Assembly (NCBI GenBank): GCA_030830285.1
Contig: JAURNF010000045.1
Span: forward strand, 1 to 8,924
From: Candidatus Kapaibacterium sp.
Lineage (GTDB): Bacteria; Bacteroidota; Ignavibacteria; Kapaibacteriales; Kapaibacteriaceae
Direction: 5' to 3'
DNA length: 8,924 nucleotides
The notes beneath the pieces were generated by a model that had not been told where the DNA came from, ran no database searches, and worked only from the letters and a program-made list of their open reading frames with translations. A program made the translations under genes and the position numbers. This document shows positions 1-6,513 of this stretch, piece after piece (positions within the stretch are counted from its first letter, which is position 1; each line of letters starts with the position of its first letter).

Positions 1-65
1 ATTTCAGATCGGAATTCCCACTCACCTCACTCATCCTACAAGTTGGGATCGTGGGATACTTCTAA
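1..65 (+). CDS. C-terminal tail of an upstream gene, probably an outer-membrane beta-barrel protein (5' end outside window)
   Basis: Reading from base 3, the frame is open to a TAA stop at 63-65 and gives about 20 residues that finish SLILQVGIVGYF. This alternates hydrophobic and small or polar residues and ends in Phe. That is the usual form of the last strand of an outer-membrane beta-barrel, where a C-terminal aromatic acts as the assembly signal. The stop lies 14 bases before the ATG of the next plus-strand gene, a typical operon spacing. The two other forward frames are also open across these bases (one until 85-87, the other continuing into the next gene), so the choice of frame rests on the barrel-like ending and the neat spacing. 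The protein's identity cannot be told from so little sequence. Confidence 0.45.
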   Translation, partial: FRSEFPLTSLILQVGIVGYF

Positions 66-79
66 CGCACCGCTTGGTC

Positions 80-1669
80 ATGCGTAGCATCATCACCACA
101 CCCATGCTCGCCATACGTCTCGCATTGCTCTTCGCACTGGCCGTTGCTGGCTCGCTGCACATCTGTGTTGCGGGCGATCCTGCAGAGCATCGTCGTATGG
201 GTTCCGATGCGATTGATCAGGCGATTCGCAGGAGTCCAGAGCTTCGACGTCAACTGGCGTACTACAAGATCGACTCAGCGATCCTGCGCATCGAACAGCC
301 AGGCGCCGCGGACCTCGTCCTGACGTACGGCGATCTATGTGCCGCCCCTTCGCTTCGTGGACGTGCGATGCTTGAGACGTTGCGTGAACTTCAGAACGGC
401 ATTCTGACGTCAACGACGAACCGCATTCGTGTCTCCGATACGCTTCGCCGACAGTTGATCGAGCTCCGTTCGGTGTCGGACCTCGATCATCCACTCGAGA
501 CGATGGATCATCGCGTGCGTCCTGCCACATCGTATGCAAAGCAACTCCATGTGATCGACGTCACGCTGATGCGCGAGATGCTGCCAATTCGTATCGACCA
601 CGAGGAACGTCTGGCATTTTCGAATCATGTCGATACTGCAGACTGGACACTGCCAGAGATGATCCCTGGCTATCTGACTGCACCTGCTGTGTTCGCCCTG
701 CTCGATGCACGTGCACATGGTCTTCGTCTGTATAGCGAGTTGTGCAACAATCGTGACGTTGCAGCACGCTTTGTGCGGTTGTTTCTCGTCACAGCTGCAT
801 TCGCAGATCACTACTATCAGGACCTGTTCGCGAGCGATCACCACATTCGCGATTGCAACGAGACGCATGAGAGCGCGCTGCTCGTGAGTCGCGAGGATTC
901 AACGCTGGAGCAACAGGGATGTCGCGAGTATTACCGCATCAAGGGTATTCGCTTCTGGTTTGAGCGGCAAGGTGATAACGCGATTCTCTTTGGCGACGGA
1001 CATTATACTGATGATCAGATGACGAAGGTGCTACGAGGCGCTACGGTGTTGCAGCGCGAGATCAGCTCGGAGCGACAGTACGACGACTACGTCGCAGACA
1101 TGCATCGCGTCGCACGACGTCGTCCAGATAGTGCGATGCAGTACTCGGATGCGTTTCGCGACGCACCGATCCCACTGAATGCGGAGCTCTACGAGCAGGC
1201 GCGGTTCCTTCGCCGATCGATATGGGGTCCATACGGACAGATCTCCGTAGCAGCACTCACGCAAGGACGCACCTTTGGTGGTGCCCTTGAGGCATCCGTT
1301 GGTACCGTGATTCCACTGCGGTTCAGTCCATTGCCTCGCTCGCGAGAAGCCGGCTATGAATCATCACTGGCACTTGTGCCGTCACTGAGCGCAGCCTATG
1401 GGATCTCGCGTGACCGCTGGTTTGCACTCGTACGAGCGGGCCTTGGGATGCAGGTTGTGGATGGTCTGCGAGTGGGCGTGTCGAGTGGACCCTACATTCG
1501 GCATGAATCGTTCACGGGAAGTAGGGCGCAGTTCCCCGTCTTCGTCGATGTGACGATGCTGTCGAAGCCGCTCTCATTCTTGGTTGGACTCGAGTTCACG
1601 CTGAGCGCTGCAGTGACGCAGAACTCACCGTACGACGTCAAGCTTGGCGTCGGCGTTAGTCTCTACTGA
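80..1669 (+). CDS. Exported protein: divergent zinc phospholipase C/P1 nuclease-like domain plus C-terminal beta-barrel-like domain
   Basis: The protein has 529 residues from the ATG at 80. Residues 9-31 form a signal peptide with likely cleavage near Ala31. Then come His37-x3-Gly41, a TYGDL segment (82-86), and ADHYYQDLF followed by ASDHH (242-255). Next are a His263 region, a CREYYRIKG segment (281-289) and FGDGH (304-308). From memory, this order resembles bacterial zinc-dependent phospholipase C/P1 nuclease-like proteins, where the central motif is usually HxxxDxFxxGH. Here the Gly before the second His is Asp253. His37, His244, Asp248, His254 and Asp306 are candidate metal ligands. From about residue 383 the sequence turns into alternating beta-strands ending SLY, with a terminal aromatic as in outer-membrane barrels. 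The protein is therefore probably in the outer membrane with a periplasmic or surface domain. No Shine-Dalgarno is seen. ATG 104 is an alternative start, and the frame is open to the left edge. The export call is solid, the enzyme family is tentative, and the substrate is unknown. Confidence 0.6.
   Translation: MRSIITTPMLAIRLALLFALAVAGSLHICVAGDPAEHRRMGSDAIDQAIRRSPELRRQLAYYKIDSAILRIEQPGAADLVLTYGDLCAAPSLRGRAMLETLRELQNGILTSTTNRIRVSDTLRRQLIELRSVSDLDHPLETMDHRVRPATSYAKQLHVIDVTLMREMLPIRIDHEERLAFSNHVDTADWTLPEMIPGYLTAPAVFALLDARAHGLRLYSELCNNRDVAARFVRLFLVTAAFADHYYQDLFASDHHIRDCNETHESALLVSREDSTLEQQGCREYYRIKGIRFWFERQGDNAILFGDGHYTDDQMTKVLRGATVLQREISSERQYDDYVADMHRVARRRPDSAMQYSDAFRDAPIPLNAELYEQARFLRRSIWGPYGQISVAALTQGRTFGGALEASVGTVIPLRFSPLPRSREAGYESSLALVPSLSAAYGISRDRWFALVRAGLGMQVVDGLRVGVSSGPYIRHESFTGSRAQFPVFVDVTMLSKPLSFLVGLEFTLSAAVTQNSPYDVKLGVGVSLY
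1656..1669. other. 14-bp tail-to-tail overlap of the barrel protein and metalloprotease genes
   Basis: The plus-strand gene stops with TGA at 1667-1669. The minus-strand gene stops with TAA on bases 1656-1658. The last residues of each (SLY on plus, SRD on minus) are coded by the same bases. No hairpin with a T-run was seen on either strand nearby. Confidence 0.9.
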
Positions 1670-4600
1670 CGAGCACCGTCGCAACCCGCACCACGTCGTC
1701 ATCAAGCATCAACACGACAGCGTAGGCGCCTGGCGCAACACCGTCAATCGATGTACGAGCTCCGTCGAGGAGATTCACCGCGGCAACACGCTCGCCGCGC
1801 ACATCATACACCATTGCGCGTGTGAACTCAGTTGCCGACACCACGATACGTCCGCCTACGCTGAACACCAGCGGTTGGGCATCCTGTTCTTCATCGACAC
1901 TAACGGTTGTTGACTTCGCACGCAGCGGAATACGTGTGACGTCGGTACAGTTATCAAGTCGGAACTCAATTGCACCAAGATGTTCACCTTCTGGACGCTC
2001 ACGTGTGTTGAAGCGTGCAGTGTACGTTGATGTCTGATTCACTGGCAAACGCATACCCTTACGCATGGTTGTTGTGAACGGACCCGTTACGGTGAGTTCA
2101 AGAATGTATGCGTCAGCAATAGCATCTGACTTTGGTGTTACGTCGTAGTCGATGGCATGATCCGACGGACCATTGTACTGCACCTCGCCAAAGTCAATCG
2201 CCTTTGCCGTGGCAACAGTAAGTCCATCAGCACCATACACAACTGGATACGCGAACGTGCGCTCACACCCAAGCGATCGCACAACCACATTCAGTGTGTC
2301 GTCGGTGTATCCCAATGGGAATGCACCAATTACTGACACTGGAATCACTCGCGTTGCCTTCGCACCGATCGTCATTGAAGCCGATGGGATAGCAACTGTA
2401 TAGCCCCGCTTCGTTGTTGCCGTGCGAATCTGCGCAGCAACTGCTGTTGAGTTCGTGATAGAAATCGCACTCGTGAGGGTGTCTGCTGCAGCACCGCACA
2501 TAAGTGCTGTTTCGAATTCAGGACCCGGAGCCGTTGCTGTCTTCTCGATATCTCCACGTGAACCAACGATCTCGATGGTCCATGTTCGCTGACACGAGTC
2601 ATCCATCAAACGAATTGTATCGAGCACTGCAATCGACGAATCGAGTGTGATATTCATCGGAACATTTCGGGATTGGCCAGCAGCAATCACGATTGGCAGG
2701 CCAGCGGTCGCAATGTTGAGTCGTGAGGCCATCGCCGCTGTGATACGCACCTCGTCAACTCCTGTGTTTACGATGAGTGGGTTAATCACAAATGTGTTCT
2801 CGCAGAACGCAAGCTTTGGAACAGCAATTGTCGTTGGTGATACTTGCAAGCGTGCCTGGCGAACCCGCAAGGCAACTGCTGCCGTATCAGTGCATCCGAG
2901 AGGATCGGTGACAACCACTGAATACGTAGTGTTTGCTGTCGGACGCACAAGAACTGAGCTCGTAGACTCAGCCATGCGCACGCCATTAGCGAACCAGCGA
3001 TAGAACACCGGCGTAATCCCAGAGACAATCGTCGATGTCAGACGCACACTATCACCATCACATGTCGAGAGCTTCGACGATGCCAGAGCAATGTTTGGAC
3101 GTGGATTAATCGTCAGTTCAACGGAATCACGTCGTGTGCAACCGCGTGCATCGCTTACAAGAAGTGACACGAACCCTGTGCCGCGCGGAACAAATGTGAG
3201 CTCTGCCGTCGTCGTCGTTGTGTCGAGTCCACGTCCATCGCGCCAGCGATACTGCAGTGGCGCAGTACCACCAGTAACCGTTGGCTTGAGCAACACGGGC
3301 TCATCAGCACACTTCGTCATCGGCGCAGGCATCGTCGCAGTGATTGACGGATAGATCGTAACGGTGACGGTATCACTCTTCTCGACGTTCACTGCGTCGC
3401 GCACAGTAAAGATGTAGCTCGTTGTTGTTGTTGGGGTAACCAATGGCGTGAGTGATGCCGGGTTGCTCATCCCCGTCGTTGGCGTCCATGTAAACGTGTA
3501 GGGTCCGGTACCACCCGAGTACGAAGCACGAAGCTGCACCGATGTACCTGCGCAAACTGCTGTATCACCCAGAACGCCTGCTGCGATATCCGATGTGAAT
3601 CCCAGGCACGCAGCTGCAGCGATGTAGTCCTTCATCAACGTCTCAACGCGTGGACCAAAGTCGAGCTCGATGCTGCCGTTGAGGTGACAGTAGCTCATGA
3701 TCGTTCCCACACGTGCAACACGCGTTGGGTAGCAGTTCCCTTCTGCTGTCCAACACGAATCAATAGGTGGATTCCACGAGCAGTTGTGCGTGTGTGGCGA
3801 GCCAACATTGTGGCCGAGCTCATGCGCTGTGACCTCGGTATCCCACGCATAATCTGTGCGTGGATACACGAACGTGCTTTGAATGCCACAGATCGAGTAG
3901 CCCCACTGCTTGTTGCAGAGCGTATTCACGTAGGCAATGCCACCCTGGTTGTTGATACCAGTAAACAGCATCGCAACAGTACGGTTGAGGTTCGCCTTGT
4001 TCGTACGATAGTAGTCACGGAACTGCGTCAGCAACACATCAGTTGTCGCACCAGGATATGGATCAGGTGTTGTCCAGAGCACAAACGTTCCGATGAACAC
4101 AGCCGCAGTTACATCTCGCTCGTAGAGATCACTCACGTGTGCAATCACTGCCTCGGCATAGTTCGTTGCCGTCGTGACGTTGCTGTTGTTGTCTTGGTAG
4201 AATGGCTGGTCGCCTTCAAGTGCGATGTCAATCGTGCGATAGGATGCCTGAGTACGTTCACCCTTAGACGGCGTTGGAATGCGAATACTCGATGTGTCGA
4301 GCACGCCGCAATGCCATGGCTCAGCGCGTTTTACAAATCGCATATCGTAGAGCACAACCGTTGGGTCGGATGTGCCGAGGGTATTCATGAGATACGTCGT
4401 CGTTGCCGGACTATTCGGGAGACTGATACGTCCGTGAATGTTATCGCGATACACGGCAAGTACAACGTTGGACGTCGGCACGCCGCGGACGCGGCCACGC
4501 AGAAGTACGCTCTCTGGTGCAGGAATTGGAACCGCACCATTTGGCGTCATCGCGGTGAGCGTTGATCGCTGATCAATCACCACGAAACGCTTCACATCAA

Positions 4601-4823
4601 GCGTGAGTTGTTCGCCGTTAGGAAGTGTCAATGGGATGCTCATCACAGCACCGACATCCCTGCCACGCGCACGTGAGAACTCGGCACCATCGATACGGTA
4701 GTACACCGCGGGATGGTCAATCTCTGCTGTGGTGGGTGGAGCAACACGTTGGAACAGGTCGGCTGACCAGACGGGTGTTGCGATGATGAGACAGGTGATG
4801 AGCAGCATCATGCGTAACTGCAT
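1656..4823 (-). CDS. Secreted M12B-like zinc metalloprotease with Ig/PKD-like repeats and T9SS C-terminal sorting domain
   Basis: The protein has 1055 residues. The signal peptide covers about 1-21. A propeptide runs to about 190 and holds Cys172 in WHCGVLD, which resembles a cysteine switch. The catalytic domain (about 195-408) carries HELGHNVGSPH (334-344), the HExxHxxGxxH zinc site of metzincins with Glu335 as the general base. Met376 in GTIMSYCH is the Met-turn. The family is reprolysin-like (M12B), although the residue after the third His is Thr rather than the usual Asp. Three Ig/PKD-like repeats follow (417-493, 494-575, 576-656), with the ST(C)xGDSV and GC(T)xxD spacing common in gliding-bacterium adhesins. 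Then come about three further beta-sandwich modules (657-980). Residues 981-1055 form a type A T9SS sorting domain with MVYDVRGERV and a GAYAVVL segment. The ATG at 4823 is chosen because a perfect AGGAGG sits 5 bases upstream and the signal peptide begins there. The protein is likely surface-anchored or released, degrading host or environmental protein. The substrate is unknown. Confidence 0.93.
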   Translation of the reverse strand: MQLRMMLLITCLIIATPVWSADLFQRVAPPTTAEIDHPAVYYRIDGAEFSRARGRDVGAVMSIPLTLPNGEQLTLDVKRFVVIDQRSTLTAMTPNGAVPIPAPESVLLRGRVRGVPTSNVVLAVYRDNIHGRISLPNSPATTTYLMNTLGTSDPTVVLYDMRFVKRAEPWHCGVLDTSSIRIPTPSKGERTQASYRTIDIALEGDQPFYQDNNSNVTTATNYAEAVIAHVSDLYERDVTAAVFIGTFVLWTTPDPYPGATTDVLLTQFRDYYRTNKANLNRTVAMLFTGINNQGGIAYVNTLCNKQWGYSICGIQSTFVYPRTDYAWDTEVTAHELGHNVGSPHTHNCSWNPPIDSCWTAEGNCYPTRVARVGTIMSYCHLNGSIELDFGPRVETLMKDYIAAAACLGFTSDIAAGVLGDTAVCAGTSVQLRASYSGGTGPYTFTWTPTTGMSNPASLTPLVTPTTTTSYIFTVRDAVNVEKSDTVTVTIYPSITATMPAPMTKCADEPVLLKPTVTGGTAPLQYRWRDGRGLDTTTTTAELTFVPRGTGFVSLLVSDARGCTRRDSVELTINPRPNIALASSKLSTCDGDSVRLTSTIVSGITPVFYRWFANGVRMAESTSSVLVRPTANTTYSVVVTDPLGCTDTAAVALRVRQARLQVSPTTIAVPKLAFCENTFVINPLIVNTGVDEVRITAAMASRLNIATAGLPIVIAAGQSRNVPMNITLDSSIAVLDTIRLMDDSCQRTWTIEIVGSRGDIEKTATAPGPEFETALMCGAAADTLTSAISITNSTAVAAQIRTATTKRGYTVAIPSASMTIGAKATRVIPVSVIGAFPLGYTDDTLNVVVRSLGCERTFAYPVVYGADGLTVATAKAIDFGEVQYNGPSDHAIDYDVTPKSDAIADAYILELTVTGPFTTTMRKGMRLPVNQTSTYTARFNTRERPEGEHLGAIEFRLDNCTDVTRIPLRAKSTTVSVDEEQDAQPLVFSVGGRIVVSATEFTRAMVYDVRGERVAAVNLLDGARTSIDGVAPGAYAVVLMLDDDVVRVATVLVSRD

Positions 4824-4828
4824 CGTTC

Positions 4829-4834
4829 CCTCCT
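4829..4834 (-). promoter_or_regulatory. Strong Shine-Dalgarno (AGGAGG) for the metalloprotease
   Basis: On the minus strand AGGAGG lies 5 bases before the ATG at 4823. It decides the start: the upstream in-frame TTG at 4862 would put this site inside the coding region and would bury the signal peptide behind 13 charged or polar residues. The other genes in the window show no comparable site. Confidence 0.85.
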
Positions 4835-4858
4835 GAATAGTGTCTGCGTGGCGAAGTA

Positions 4859-4866
4859 ACAAACTA
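4859..4866 (-). promoter_or_regulatory. TAGTTTGT octamer upstream of the metalloprotease (possible promoter element)
   Basis: On the minus strand TAGTTTGT ends about 35 bases before the ATG at 4823. It resembles the Bacteroidetes -7 element TAnnTTTG with one base missing between TA and TTTG. No TTG at the expected -33 distance was found, so promoter status is weak. Confidence 0.25.
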
Positions 4867-4885
4867 CGAAAGTGCCATGTTCCCT

Positions 4886-6499
4886 TCAGGGCAGCAACAA
4901 GCGGATTTCAGTGCCATTGGTGAGTCTGCGCACCTTGCTATGACCCGTGGCAAGGGTCTCAGGGATTGCGTCGGGTGCTCCGGCCCACAGGAGCTGTCCG
5001 CGCCTGTCATAGATCTGTATGCGGGAGACCTGTTCCGATGGGTTTTCAACGTCAGTAACAGATGTCGGCAGGTCATCCTCACACGGACACGTGCTCAGTC
5101 CAGACGTCTGGCGCGCGCGGGCCGGGATCGGATCGCGCTGGAAGTACTCGGACAGGTCTGTATAGGCAAACGATCGTGGTACTGACGTGGTATCATTGGC
5201 CGGAGTGAGACGTCCTTTTACGCGATTACCGATGCTCAGTAAGCCCGAGCCACCGACCGTGAACAGACCCTTGATGAGCGATGTATTGGAAATCACGTTG
5301 CCCATTACGCATGTACTATCCGTCGGCGGTGACGATCCCATGAACAGACCATACTCACGCGCGTTGTTGCGCAGGATCATGTTGTGCCAGCCATTTGCAC
5401 CGTGTGAATTGTCAAGTACAATGTGTGCAACGCTATTGCCTTCTGCGAGATTCGCATACACCCAGTTACCGTGCCACACCACATCTCCCGCTGCGTCGTT
5501 CGGGAACTCCGTCCACCGAGGGTTTTGCGATGCATTGTAGCACAGCACGTTGCCGTTCGCTCCGGCTTGCATCAGCATACTATGACGCAGTGTCGAAAAC
5601 ACGTTGTCAACGATGCGACAATCCCCCGTCGCGAACTGTAGCACCACACCATAGCCACGTCCACCGCCGCCATAGCCATAACTCTCCGCGAAATCGCATC
5701 GCGTAACGGTGCAGTGCATCGCGTATTCAAACGTCACATGCGAGAAGTTGGTCTTGCGACTACGCACTCCGTCGATTACAACATCTCGAGCGTACGCTAC
5801 GAAGATGTTCGATACTTGCTGCGTTGACGAATCGCGTTGCTCGATACTGAGACATCGAATGCGGACCTGCTCGACAGGATTGATGAGCGTGAGATAGGCC
5901 TTCTGTGACGTGTCAACGGTCATGCGCAGTGGTTGCTGAGTGTAGATCGTATCACCTCGTACCTCACGCACCTCAATGATCTGTCCACTCGAGCCACGCC
6001 CCCAACTCGAGAACATCAGAGCTGAATCACTCGGGACAATGCGAAGCATCGCGCCGCGCTCAGGTTGATACCCTGTTCCTGCAATCCACGCATCACCACG
6101 ACGAAGCGTTGTCGTGATCGGCATCGCAAGACGTGTCACGCCACCTGTAATGACAATCGGGTGTGCGTCGTTTGGCACATCGGTAACGAGCCGCGTAGCA
6201 TCAGCGCCACGTCCTTGGAGTGTGATGCGTGATCGCAATGCAAGCTGTGAGCGAAGCAGATACGTGCCCGCACCAAGACGCAGCGTGCCACCGTTCGGCA
6301 GCAGGGCTAGCGCGCGCTGGAAGGCCAGATCAGATGGCGTTGCACCGGTAGGGTCGGCACCAAGCGTGTCAACCTCGACAACGGCAGGTGGCTGCACAAA
6401 GGGTCGTGCACCTGCTCGATGCCACGTAGTTACATAGCGCATCCATGGCTGGGCGCTCAGTGTTGTGGACAGAAGAAGCAGGGCGAGTACAAATCGCAT
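4886..6499 (-). CDS. Secreted right-handed beta-helix (pectate-lyase-like) protein with a short T9SS-like C-terminal tail
   Basis: The protein has 537 residues. The signal peptide covers 1-16, with a likely cut before Gln17. At 44-82 is the entry segment of pectate-lyase-superfamily beta-helix proteins: GADPTG, then a helix, then NGGTLRLGAGTYLL. LQGRGADAT follows at 94-102. The middle (about 230-440) has the Asn-, Gly- and Val-rich rungs of a parallel beta-helix. Highlights are a glycine/tyrosine-rich loop (273-284), RHSMLMQAGANGN (305-317), WHGNWVYANLAEGN (342-355) and DNSHG (363-367). The last block resembles a conserved module I know from Bacteroidetes T9SS cargo. A CPC linker leads to a short tail (about 492-537) with IQIYDRRGQLL and LTNGTEIRLLLP, which looks like a trimmed type A sorting domain. 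The family includes polysaccharide lyases and hydrolases, but I see no catalytic set that proves activity. It lies upstream of the metalloprotease on the same strand and may be co-transcribed with it. No Shine-Dalgarno precedes the ATG. Confidence 0.85.
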   Translation of the reverse strand: MRFVLALLLLSTTLSAQPWMRYVTTWHRAGARPFVQPPAVVEVDTLGADPTGATPSDLAFQRALALLPNGGTLRLGAGTYLLRSQLALRSRITLQGRGADATRLVTDVPNDAHPIVITGGVTRLAMPITTTLRRGDAWIAGTGYQPERGAMLRIVPSDSALMFSSWGRGSSGQIIEVREVRGDTIYTQQPLRMTVDTSQKAYLTLINPVEQVRIRCLSIEQRDSSTQQVSNIFVAYARDVVIDGVRSRKTNFSHVTFEYAMHCTVTRCDFAESYGYGGGGRGYGVVLQFATGDCRIVDNVFSTLRHSMLMQAGANGNVLCYNASQNPRWTEFPNDAAGDVVWHGNWVYANLAEGNSVAHIVLDNSHGANGWHNMILRNNAREYGLFMGSSPPTDSTCVMGNVISNTSLIKGLFTVGGSGLLSIGNRVKGRLTPANDTTSVPRSFAYTDLSEYFQRDPIPARARQTSGLSTCPCEDDLPTSVTDVENPSEQVSRIQIYDRRGQLLWAGAPDAIPETLATGHSKVRRLTNGTEIRLLLP

Positions 6500-6513
6500 C
6501 AGTATATTCTCGC
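6500..6513. promoter_or_regulatory. 14-bp divergent intergenic gap between the beta-helix gene and the permease
   Basis: Only 14 bases separate the two opposite start codons, CAT at 6497-6499 on one side and ATG at 6514 on the other. The gap is AT-rich (TATATT) and has no Shine-Dalgarno in either direction. Promoters for both genes must therefore lie inside the opposing coding region, or one transcript must be leaderless. No promoter motif could be assigned with confidence. Confidence 0.6.

Larger units (their letters stand above)
4824..4885 (-). other. Intergenic spacer between the beta-helix gene and the metalloprotease gene
   Basis: These 62 bases separate two same-strand genes. They hold the AGGAGG site, a TAGTTTGT octamer (4859-4866) that recurs upstream of the beta-helix gene, and two copies of AGGGAAC (on the minus strand, at 4879-4885 and 4825-4831). 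There is no stem-loop with a T-run, so no intrinsic terminator is visible. Read-through from the upstream gene is plausible, and a promoter within the spacer cannot be excluded. Confidence 0.6.

Noticed and set aside
6..14. AGATCGGAA at the left edge, matching the first nine bases of a common sequencing adapter
   Set aside because: The match stops after nine bases and the frame continues naturally, so it is most likely chance.
74..79. TTG start two codons before the ATG at 80
   Set aside because: It gives no gain in signal-peptide quality and has no ribosome site. The ATG is the simpler choice.
3207..3221. Five near-identical triplets (a Thr run in the protease), resembling a microsatellite
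   Set aside because: It encodes a short Thr-rich linker of the Ig-like repeats. The run is too short to suggest phase variation, and triplet changes would keep the frame.
3684..4565. A 293-residue open frame on the plus strand, opposite the protease catalytic domain
   Set aside because: It is rich in Arg, Cys, His and Trp, has no recognisable domain, and lies fully antisense to a clear zinc protease. It is open because the protease codons rarely give stops in that frame.
4824..4862. TTG start at 4862 for the metalloprotease
   Set aside because: The ATG at 4823 has a perfect Shine-Dalgarno and directly begins the signal peptide.
4864..4878. Tiny leader frame M-A-L-S-stop on the minus strand right after the beta-helix stop, preceded by AGGG
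   Set aside because: Four codons with a weak ribosome site 3 bases away can occur by chance, and no attenuator structure follows.
4824..4885. Sigma-70-like promoter (TTGTTA, then ACTATT) before the protease
   Set aside because: The match is poor at both boxes (about 4/6 and 3/6) and the spacer is 15 bases.
6445..6513. Upstream ATG that would extend the permease by 23 residues
   Set aside because: The extension overlaps the signal peptide of the divergent gene by 55 bases and adds a polar stretch before the first helix. APC permeases usually begin shortly before the GxGIF helix.
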